Source: Annona cherimola
Taxonomy: Eukaryota > Streptophyta > Magnoliopsida > Magnoliales > Annonaceae
Reading direction: 5' to 3'
Assembly: GCA_030490835.1 (NCBI GenBank)
Contig: CM059972.1
Coordinates: 93,915,137 to 93,979,136, forward strand
DNA length: 64,000 nucleotides
In this document: piece after piece, positions 46,601-58,600 of the stretch
Position numbering within the stretch: the first letter of the stretch is position 1
How the letters are laid out: each line of letters starts with the position of its first letter
Position numbers and translations under genes: made by a program
The notes under the pieces: generated by a model
What the model saw: the letters and a program-made list of their open reading frames with translations, nothing else
Databases searched by the model: none
What the model was told of the DNA's origin: nothing

Positions 46601-49600
46601 GCGAGCAGTCTGCTGGCAATTTGGTTGTCAATTAAATGTGTAAGGGGGAATAAAGATTTCGAGTGCACCCAGGATAGGGGCAATCTTGGCATGGGGTGTT
46701 AGCTGTTGATGGTGACAGGTATCGATAGTTGTGGTATTATTGTTTGGACAGTAACCAGAGGTGATTGAATGGAATGGCACCTGGTGGTAGACGGTGGTTC
46801 CAATGGTATACTTTGTTGTGGCATTGGGCAACAGGTTGTGTTCTGGGTGGCAAGCTGTGCTGGTTATAATTTGCTGCAGAGTGGTGGTCAGTGATTGAAT
46901 GGGGAAGGCTATGAGTGGGGAAGGCTGTGTTGTGAATAAGAAAAAGGTATCGACTTGGGTGGTGGGCTGGATGTCTCCTGAAGAATAAAGGGGGTGAAAT
47001 TATTCGGATGGGACAAAACAACTGTAAACATAATATCAGAAAACTTGAGAGCTTGTTTTCCAGTACAAAAAAACTTTTTTATCTGTTTTCCATTGGTATA
47101 CGAGAATTTCTTTTCCTAAATCTGTTTCTCAGGCAGGAGTTAGCAAGATCTTTAGTGCTATTGCATTTCCATTATATTTAACTTTTCTGCCTTGGTTAGT
47201 CAATTGCATTTTCCATTTTACTTGATTATTTTGCTGTCTTTTACATCATGTTATATGTTATATGCTGTCCACAATTGAACTTCCAATGCTGCAGTACTTC
47301 CTAATCTAAACCATAATGCTGTCTTCTTATGCATTGTTCCTAACTCTCAGTTGCTGCATATCAATAGAAATTCTGTGCTTTGTGCAGGCTATAATATTTG
47401 TGTTCCTAGTGAGAGTAAATTCCAGTTCGAGGTTTCTTTTGACATCCAATGCAACATCACTGTAAGACTCCTCTTGGTCATGTCAATTTTAAAGTGATGA
47501 ATATAGAGCTATAGTTCTTGCTGCTGTTTATTTTTGACAATTTAGTAGTGGATTAATCTGAATTCTAAACAGGTAATGTTAGGGTTGGATTGACCTCAAC
47601 TCAACCTTTCATGTTGGTAGGATTGTTAGAGGCTCTTTACAAATAGTGAGGGTGTTGTTAACCCTGACCTCGTGTAACTCAACCTGCCTTGCACCATACT
47701 GAAAATACACGTGTTGCATCACATAAGGAAATTTATATTAACAAAACAGTATACTTCCTAATCTAAACCATGTGGTTTTATATCTTACGGAAATATAGAT
47801 ATGTCCCTTTATGACAAACTCAACAGAGAATTATGTGGCAGCTAATTAACTAATTATATTTGCTGAAAATTTTATATGTTTATGAAATAATTTCAGAAAA
47901 ATGTTGACCATATGTTTAAAGATCCTGAAAGCAAAAAAATATTAAAAAATTATTTTTCAATTATGAAAAATAAATAGAATGCATATATTTATTAAAAAAA
48001 TCAGTTTTTTGTGAACTCAATATGTTTGGGTTTGGAACTGAGACTCCAGGTGTGAGGATTTGAAGTTTCTTTGTAAGAATTTGTAAGCTTTTCCATGATT
48101 AGAATGTTGAAGTGATAGATGTAGTACTAACAGTGGCAATAAATAGAAGCAAGAGGAAGGATCCTCTTAAGTGGATAACAAAGAAAAAGGGGAAGAACAA
48201 TAGAAGAATTAAGGATTTGAGGAAGAGAGAAAGGCAGAAAGTGAGAGAGATATTTGGGAAAGTCTATGCAATAGAACTCAATTAGTGATTAAAGTATCTA
48301 CATATGAAAAGTTGTAACATGGCTCCTCATTTGTAGGAGAGTACTGCATAACTTAATCCTTACACGAGCTAAGTCCTACTTAATGAAATCAAATCCTACT
48401 TGGATAAAAAGACCCTAAATAATAAACTAACAATTACATAAAATAAAACAAGGTGAACCCTCATTTCTATGCTTGTGCCTAGTGTTTATGCGGATCTAAC
48501 ATTGGGTATCATGATCTTCAATATTGATTCAGTTGGGTATGATGCCATAAACCCAAGAATTGGTCCCTTTTTATTATCATGATTTTTTCTGTTTTTGTAA
48601 AATTGCTACTTTCTATCATTTAAACGATGTGTGCCAACCATATAGGTTGCTTGTAAATTTATTGACCCAGGGTGGGGGGAGGTGTTGGGGTTCAAAAAAC
48701 TTTTTTTTTTTTTTTTTTTGGTTTTGTTTTTCATAGAAGTGAGTCTTACCTAGATTGCATCTCTTGTAACATTTGACAATTTTTTGATTTTTGGAAGTTA
48801 AACATTTTAAAATTTTACAAGAGTTGCGATTTAAGTAGGGTCCACGCTTTTATAGAAAACAAAAAAAATAGTTTTTTGCTACCTATAGATCAATTTATTA
48901 GTAATCCATAAAGTAAAAGGACCCTTAAATGTCAAGAAATAATAACCCAAGAAGCCCTTTCTGATTTTATTAGGTTAATAATGTCTAAGGATTTAGTTGT
49001 CAATACAGGAAAATGCAAATAAAAAATCCATAGTGTTCTTGAAACTTTTAGAAAAGTCTTTCAGTAACTTATTACTTGGAAGGAAGAAGTGGTCTAGTTT
49101 ACATAGTTCCTATCCAAGTAAACACATTGGTTTTGATCATGTGGTTTTGGACTTCAATCATCTTCGTATCAACAGTTCCAAACCAATTAAAAATCATTTT
49201 TAAAATTTAATTAATATTACACTGCTTTCTTTAATTTTGTAACCAGATCTGATGATTGTTAACTATTAATTGAACAATTAGTATGATGTGCCACTTAAAA
49301 AGGTGTATCCAACATATGAAAATCTTTCTAATGTGAGGTTTTGAGAGAGGTATGTGTTGTGCCCCAATTTCTTATCAGTGAGTATGAGAATCATAGTTCT
49401 CCTGGGCATTTGGGGTTCTCCCTCCATTATTCAGATATTGTCCATATAGTCACAATATTCAGCTGCTCTAGACTTTGTAAAGTGTTCAATTGAACCAACA
49501 ACATATGAGTTTTGTTGATTTTCATGATCATATCTCTCACCAATTGAGCTGCAACTCAATTTGTTAGAGTCGTGATCACTAAAACTAACAAAATCTATAG

Positions 49601-52600
49601 GTCACAGGTTTGAGCGGAGGCTTTCCAGAGCTGGCGGTAGTTGAATCTTGCAACCATGTGAACAATACCTGAGTAGTTGGGGAAGAATCCTAGATGCTCA
49701 GGAGAACTAAGATTCTCATGCTAGTGGGGAACTTGAGATAAGACATGCAAGACACTTTTTGAGTCACACCTCGATACCTGAACATATAAAGATTTCTCTT
49801 GCCTTACCTAGTACCGTAGTGCCAACTCATTACTTAGGTACAGTCCTTTGGCCAGATGTTCGGCTTTCGTATAGCTATGGCTAATTGTGCTTGAACCTAT
49901 GAACAAAGATTTTGTTGATTCTCATGACTATGCTTCTCATCAATTAAGCAAGAGAGGTACTTGTAATGCTGAAGAAATCCTTATATCATCAAGGTTGAGG
50001 GACAAATCTAGTTGTGATATAAAAAGACACCTTTTTATGTTTTACCCTTAGGTACTCCTTAGTGAGTGCCCACTACTCAGGTATTGCCTTTTTATATTAT
50101 ATCCCTAGGTATTCCTTGATGAGTATGAGAATCTTCATTCTCCAGAGCATCCAAGATTTTACCCCACTACTCAACTATTGTCCTCTAGCCTGACATTCGA
50201 CCTTCTTATGTTTGTAGCCATCCAAATTTGGACTTGTGACCAAAAGATTTGTTTCTTGTCATGACTACGCTTTTCAGCAATTGAGCTATGACTCAATTAG
50301 TATGCAACCCAATTGGTTAGAGGTGTGGTCACAAACCCTTTAGTTGCGAGTTTGAGTGGAAGGCTGAACGTCAATCCAGAAAGCAATACTTAAATAGTGA
50401 GGGAGTGAGGGGGAGAACAGGGATTCTCATACTCGTTAGGGAGAAAGGTGGAGGGTTGGTATTGATCCTTTCATTTTAGTTGGAAAGGTTGTTTCTATGA
50501 CTCAAACTCGTACTTTTAATGTGTAGCTGAAGAGCCCTACTAGTGCACTAGGTGACATCCTTGAATGTAATATGCTATTGTACTATTATAAATGAAAGAA
50601 AATGGAAATAAAAAGCACCGAACTATCACCAGATTGGACTGGGTAGGGACCAGTTCCTGGCCAGACTATTTGGAACGGTTGTTCCTGTTTGGTTTGTCAA
50701 TATTAGAAGGCTGATTATGTTGGTGTTCATGACAGTTCGTCAGGAACTGTGAAAAGTTCACAATGGTTTGTGTGGATTCATGTAAAATTGGTAAAGGGGT
50801 ATGTGATCTTCACAACCTGGAAGAAATTATTACTGATACTATCCTTGCTGTTGGATTGACTGTATCTGACAAAATAGAAAGCAAAAGAAAACAAGACAGA
50901 TTGAGAGGGATAGTACTAGCAAAGCTTACTGTTTTATTTTTTTCAATCTTCCACACCACATGAGAAATCCTCTTTATAGGCTCCCTTTCAGTCACCGACG
51001 GCCCATTCACAGCTGCTAACAGACTCTTAACAAACCCTTGACCATCTGTAATAGTTATAAGGCAATAAAAAAGTGAATTTCTGCTAGGTATTGCCAAAAC
51101 TAGTATAGTTTTGTGCATGTTTCTTAGCAACTGTTGGTAGAGAAGCTAGACTTTGCTATAGTGTCTAAAATGTAAATGTGATTCCGTTTAAGAAGCCTGA
51201 ACTGATTTTTATGTCATTTATTGTGTCAGGGAGAAACATTCAAAAGAGTATTGTGCAATGTATGGAGTTTGTGCACACCGCAGCGATGGGACAGTTTTGA
51301 ACTGCCCTTATGGTTCCCCATCTGTGAAGGTAATCAGTGCAGTCTTAATTTGCTAAATTACTTCTTTGTGAGGTTCTTTGGAGGATTCTTCATTTATCAT
51401 AAGAACTTAGTCATATGAGATTGGGAAATAAATTTTATTATTTTTTCTCTGGAGAATTTAAATGTTAGATTGTCCTCATTGTTAGCTACATTCTTTCTTT
51501 TCAGTGAGGCTCATCATATATTTCTTTGAGTTCTGAGTAGTTTGGTTTATTTTGCGTGTTTTTCAGCCAGATGAGCTGCTTTCTTCGAAGATACAAAGTT
51601 TATGTCCCACAATTAGCGGAAATGTTTGCTGCACTGCAGAACAATTTGACACTTTACATCGGCAAGTCCAAAAAGTAAGGTCCTGAATGGAATTAGGGAA
51701 TGTTTTTATTTTAATCCCTGTTTCAAATGATGTTTGATGGTTCAAGGGAGATAAATCAATATCAATACAATGGGAGAGTTGTATGGAAGTGTTGATTAAC
51801 TGATGTATGAAAGTTTTTGTGTCAATTTTTTGTTGTAGCTCGTTTATGTGCAGAGCTTTGTTTAACTTGACCTTCATTGTCATTTTAAAAAGTTCTGGGA
51901 TATGGGCATTTTTTTATATGCGTGCACTGTTCAAAGTGAGTGATGGGTGTGGCAATCAGCCCCCTCCTCGCTCCCAGAAATAAGGACTGTCCTCGGTAAC
52001 CTCTCATATGTTATTGTTTGTTTTGTCGCCCAAGTTGGAAACATTACTTGAGATAAACGATCCTGTTTTACCTCATTGTGACTCTGATTATTCGTGTAGA
52101 AACCTTTGTTGTGTGCTTTTACTATTTTGATTCACACTCTTCTTTAAAACTTCTAACATTCTTAACATCTTGAAGCAGATGCTTCCTTTCCTTTTCATGC
52201 AGCTGATTGATGTCCTTCAGTTTCATTTGTTTGATGGAAATTATCTCATCTACTTAAGGATTAATATGTTATATAAAAATTGGTCTGCGTGTTTATATTG
52301 AAATCGACGTTAATCTCAAAGCGTTCATACCCCAAAGTTCTCCACTCCACTTGATTTTACAATTAAAAGGCCTTTAACGAAGCAGCGCTAAGTAAGCACT
52401 AAGCTTTGTCTGTGGCCACTGAGTGTTCTTGATATTTTGTTTCTGGTTTCTTGGTGAATAAGTAGCATGCTGTGCATTATTTCCTTGCAATGACAAAGTT
52501 TGTTTTGTGTTTTCCTCGCATGCAACTGTTACACGGTAAGCTAAAGGGGTACAGATGACATTTCCTGCATATGAGGATTCTGAAACTGAAGTGGAAAATT

Positions 52601-55600
52601 CTTTGCTGATTATATCTGTTGCATCTATTTTGAGCATGTTCTCATATCGCTGCCTTGTCAGTTATGGATACCACTAGGTTCACACCGCTGAGTAATTTTT
52701 TTCTTTTTATTCCTGAAAATGTAGAAAATTTTCATTTCATTCTCGTTCTTGTGTACAATATGACCTTAACTGTTTTTACATGAGTACTGATTATAAACTC
52801 TGCCTTACTTAAAATCTACTGTCACGACTGGGTAAGAATTTCTCATTCTGCTTTGATCCTAAGAAACTTTCAAAGTCTGATAATTTTTTCGTGTGCGATT
52901 TCACTATTTCCTATGTTGTTTGTTTAATTTCTAAGCTCTGATTCTTTTCTAGGACTACCATCTCTTTAGGATGCTATTATACAGGATTCTTGGTAATCAT
53001 TTGAGTTGTCAGATTCGAAAATTTATGAATAATTTTTCAAATCTGAATGGACTCATTTACGGATGGTGTTTCTATTTCTGTTCTTATGCCAAATTAGCTA
53101 GCCACTTGAATCTGGAAACTATCATTTGGTTGATTTGAAACAGTAGATGAAAATGGTTTTTTCCATACACTTGGAAGCATAGAGTGCATAGAAGTTGGGA
53201 AGTAGATACCAAAGTTTTTCATGGGTTATATGTTATTTGTCTTTCTTAGGACAATTTGTCTTCAGGTTGGAGACATTTGCAGGCATAAAATTTTGTGGCT
53301 ATTTCCTACTTTCATGTTTTCTAGTTTGATGAATTCATGATATCCAAACAAGAAAATTCCAGCTATCAGAATATACTGAAGTAAGATAGTTATTTTTGAT
53401 GCAATCGATGCAATGGAACACCGTGCTCTTGCTTACCCAATAACATAGGTGTGAGGTTGACTCATTGTACTGTGACTTTCTACTGTAGTTAAGTAATCTG
53501 AACATCTCTCATAAAAAAAGGTAATCTGGACATCAAGCTGACTGAAGTTAAAAAGGAGTCAAAGCAGAAAGAAAACTGGGCAAGATATCTAGACCATCGA
53601 AACTTTCCCTTATGAAATTAAGTCACATGTTTTTGGAAAAATAACTTCCTGCAAAGAATTGCTGGAGAACTTTTTTGAGAATTTTTTTTCTTGATAAACG
53701 ATTATATGCCTCTGGTATCAGAATAAGCCATAAATGTTCTAAGATGCTACTTTTCGTTTTCTCCTGTCTTGATTTTTTTGGTGATTTGATCGACAGTTGA
53801 GGAAAATCTCCAGTTCTGTGTGGCCTGTATCCAATGTGATATTTTTTTTACTGCCCTCATGGGTCATTTTCATGTAAATATTCATTAGATTATTATTTTT
53901 ATCTTTTTGCAGGCAATTCCTTTTCTAGTTGGTTGCCCTGCATGCCTCAGAAACTTCTTAAATTTTTTCTGTGAACTGTCCTGCTCTCCAAATCAAAGCC
54001 TTTTTATCAATGTGACTTCTGTTGCTCAGGTCTGAAGTTTCTTCATTTTTATTTACTTTGCTTTTTTTAATATACAGTGAAGCCATTCTATACCTTGTCA
54101 TCTATCTTGTGCTGAGTTAGGATCAACATGAAGTCTTAATGCACCTTTATTGTGGACTTGATAATCTGAAAGAATCCATGGCGAAATCCATGATCAAGTT
54201 CTGACAGGAAATCTAAACTTTTTTTTTTTTGTCACTGTTTATTTGAAAGTCTAAATTCTGATGGATGTATCTATGAATGTGATTAATTTTCCTAAGACTG
54301 TCTCAGCAATTTCATTTTTACTTCATTGCTATTCTAAATGAGCTAAATTTTGCTGCAATGCTGCTCTATCGTTGTGCCAAAAGATAGATATTTTGATTCT
54401 TTTAATTTTTATTTTCATTTCTAATTCTAACTTGAAGTTTTGATTAGATTGAGGATCTGGCTAGAACATTTTTTACACAACCTATTATTTTTGTTTTTCT
54501 TGATTGCTTAGCTTGTCCTTAGTGCTCTAATTTCAATGTCTGGAATTAGCAATTAGAGATAGGCAAACTTCTTATTGTTCATATGATCTCAGTTGGTTCG
54601 CCTTTTGAATCACAGGACCAAATCCCCCTTCTCCTCCTCTTCTTTCTTTCTATCTTTTTGCGGTTGGTTGAATCTTGATGATTATCCTTGCCATCCAAAT
54701 TTTATCCCAACTAAATGCCATATCGTCTGCTGATTGTGGGCTGACATCCAAGTTTTCTTTATAGGCAATAATAATAACAATTTTATGTTTTTGGGCTTTG
54801 ATGATGGATTATTTCACCAACCGAATTCAATTCAATAGTTTTCTCATTTTATTCAACAAGCAAAATTTGAAGCCTGCCCAATTCCCCTTTTCAAAATAAG
54901 TATCAAATAAAGTAGATGAATAAGAATCATAAGGATGTTCTTCATTTGTCTATTATTACTAACAATCATATCCATATTATCTATGGAATTCAAACATGGA
55001 TTCGATTTACAATGCATTATTTGTATCGTATTAGCTGGTCTTATTGATTTATACCGATTGAGAAGATCATCAATCCCTTCCACTTGGCACCCCTAGTCAC
55101 TAAGGCGGACTTTCATCTTTGTTTGACACATGGGTTTTGTATCTAAGCTCCCTTTTGATGTTGTATCGTGGCTTGGTTTTGAAAAACAGCCGTATTTTAT
55201 CGGTATCGGGCCCCTCCAATACCCTATATGCCCTTAACTTGGGTTAGGGTTAGGGTTCTATGCTGTATCGGGCGTATTGGGTCTTGTACTGGCATGTATC
55301 AGGGGTTATTGGGTCTCCTTATTTTCTGCCGATATAGTGTGCTCTATTCTGCATTTTCCACTCTTAGAAGCTAGCTACATCGTTTCTAACCATAATCATG
55401 CAAAAAAATTAGATAGAAAACTTGATCTTAGCTTGAAATACTTAGATTTGGGGAAAAATGGGGTTTTCTATAGGTTGCAAAATTAGGGATTAAAACACCT
55501 CAATTTCTTTGCAAAATCAGTACTTTCAGAGGAATGAGAAGAAATTTTGACCATAATCAAGTTGTCAATTAAAAAAGGGGTTATTTTGAGTGTAATTGTA

Positions 55601-58600
55601 GATTTAGCAGGAAGAACCCATTTTGGCGGAATTGTAAATGGTAAGATTCTTCATTTAAATGTTTTAAAAATGTCATTCTATCATTGTGCTAGATCTACAC
55701 TTTCTATAGTTTAAATTATTTTTTAAGTTTTTAAAAATAAATAATTCCAAAATTTCAGAAATATTAATTTTTTGTCTGCTTCATTTTTCATCATGATATA
55801 AAAATAATATCTCTGTTGTACTACTATTTTCATAGAGTATTTTGATTATAAATATAATTTTTTAGTTTTTAGATTTAAAAAATTTAAATATATAAATATT
55901 TGCTGTGTTTTTGATTGTATGTGATACTTTATTAACGATCCATGCCTGTTATTATTTTTTGTGTTAGAACCGCAATTTCTATGTTTTTGAATTATTTTTA
56001 AAATTTTTAAAATACATAATTCTGATAATTCTGGAATATTAATTTTTTGGGCTACTTTATTTTGTGTTATATACTTCTATGTTTATGTTATTGGTAAATC
56101 ATAAGTCGTGACTTAGCGACTTAAAGTTTTGAACTAGTTACTTATGGAAAGGTTGTCTTTTATATATTTTTTATTTTGTTCATGTTTATTATTTAATTTT
56201 AGTATGGTATTCTAATTTGTTGTTGTAATATTGTATGTGAAAATCATATCACCTGTATCTCGTAAATAGCTGCTTGTAAGAGAAAAGGATCTGGGGTCGT
56301 CGTCATCATCATCATTAGCCATTTTCCACCTAGGTGGGGTCGGCTGCATGGATTCTATTGCGCCATTCTTGGCGATTTAAGACTAAATTTTCTGTAATTT
56401 GTAATATTTTTAAATTTTGTTTTGTTACTTCCATCCATTTTTTTGGGTCTTTCTCTCATTCTCCTACCACCTTCTACTTGGATAGATTTTGTCCTCCTAG
56501 CCGGTACTATTTCAGGCCTCATTTTAACATGACCAAACTATTTTAATCTATTTTCTAGAAAAGGAACTGGGTTCAATATCAAAAATTGTTACGCCCTGGC
56601 CAACAGTCGTAGGTATTGTCTGCTTTGGGCCTTGTGCCTACGTAGTTTTGTCCTTCTAGGCTCACCCCAAAAGGCGACTCGACCATTCAACCAAAGCCTT
56701 AATTTATAGCCCAAGCTCCCTCCTTCATCCTAATCGATGTGGGATGTTACATCCACTCCAGTGTCTTTGCTGGATGAGTTCCCACTGGACACACCAGCAG
56801 GATATCGGGAGTTGGCTCTGATACCATTTTGTCATGCCCTGGCCAAAAGTTGTAGGTATTATCCGCTTTGCGTCTTGCGCTCGCACGGTTTTGTCCTTCT
56901 GAGCTTACCCCAAAAAGCTCCTTGATCATCCAACCAGAACCTCCACTTATACCCCAAGCTCCTTCCATCCTAACCGATATAAGATGTTAGTGATAGTGAA
57001 AGAATTTCCTGATGTTTTTCTTGTCAAGTTGCCAGGATTACGCCCTCAAAGAGATAGAATTTGCAATAGATATATTACCTGGGGTATTTCTAATTTCAAA
57101 GCAACTTTATAAAATGGCCCCAACAAAAATGATAGAATTAAAAACACAGCTACAAGAATTGTTGGATAAGGGTTTTATACGGCCAAGTGTGTCACATTGG
57201 GGAGTGCCAGTTCTATTTGTGAAAAAGAAAGATGGTAGTTTGAGATTACACATTGATTATAGAGAATTGAATAAGGTGACTATAAAAAATAAATACCTTT
57301 TTCCTTGAACAGATGATTTGTTTAATCAATTACAAAGGCATGACAAAATGGTATCAGAGCCGACTTCCGATATCCTGCTGGTGTGTCCAGCGGGAACTCA
57401 TCCAGTGAAGACACTAGAACCCAATGAGTGGTGGATGTAACATCTCACATCGGTTACGATAAAGGAAGAAACTTGGGCTATAAGTGGATGTTCTAGTTGA
57501 ATGGTCGATGCGCCTTTTCGGGTGAACCCAGAAGGACAAAACCGTGCGGGTGTAAGGCCCAGAGCGGATAATACCTGTGACTGTTGGCCAGGGCGTGACA
57601 AAAATACTCTAAATACCACATATCATAATGTTCTTCGAAATGTACCAGTCATTTTTCTAAATTATTGGCGATTTCTTATTGATGATTTCTTGTGTTGAGA
57701 TAAAAACATTGATTGATGCCATACCACCTCACTTATCTCCTCTTCCTCTGCCTTGCTACTTTGGCAACGCCCCATCCTATGGGCAGATTTTCATGAAGTT
57801 GAGGGTGGAAAATTGCCCCCTCAAAATTTTAAACGTATTTAAACATTCTTTAAATGTAATTTTTTGAAAAAATGCAATCGATTTTATTAGTTACAAGAAA
57901 CAATTTCGTCCTCACAAGTTACAATCCGCCCTCCTTCACTTAGCGGTTTGTTTGGATGTGTGCACTAGAAAAGTGCAGCGAGTGACGCTAAGAAAGTTTT
58001 TTGTTGGAAAAGGTTACTAGAAGTGATTGGATGCATAGGTAATGATGAGAAATTGCTGGGTTGCGATGGTAGTTAAAATGTCGCATCTCCTCAGGAGTGA
58101 TGTAAAGTGGGTGGCAAATGTTGTTAATACTTCCCAAACAGGAATAGGCTGGGTCAGTTCATAGGTGCTTGTCTGTTGCTTGGCTTTTGTCTAAGTAATG
58201 CTAAAAAATTTAGGCTTTTTAAGACATTAGAAATCCATGTAATCTTGTGCACTGAAGATGCTTTATAATTTTTGTTGATTCAAAGTTCCTAGACATTTTA
58301 TTTTTTTCCTGGTGTGGAGACTCTAGTATATTGTTGTCAAGAGGTTGGGTCTACTATAATTCAGAAAAGTTCAGTAGGATTTCAAGTTTAAAAATTTTTC
58401 TTATAAATAAATCAACTTCGTTTATGCATGATGCTTGTATATCAAAACTCATATGCAAATAGACTGTACAGATCTGTAGCTCCTTGGATTCATAATAAGG
58501 ATATCAGTACTTGTTGATGTTTCATTCTGAACTTGCAAAAAATTATCCGGGTGTTTAATGCATGTTGTTGTGTGTATGGTTATGTCGCTCTCAACGCTTA

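Larger units (their letters stand above)
47462..51229 (+). other. NPC1 intron 2 (3.8 kb)
   Basis: Donor GTAAGA, acceptor TTGTGTCAG. It contains a run of 19 T at 48701-48719 and the inverted SINE-like cluster at 49370-50460. Short open frames inside (for example 48997-49203) show no recognised family. Confidence 0.8.

Noticed and set aside
46346..46702. 118-residue open frame in NPC1 intron 1
   Set aside because: No recognised domain; lies in an intron with no conserved block.
57012..57308. Gypsy RT as a working gene
   Set aside because: Only the part before the active-site YxDD is present, with a frameshift and a stop.
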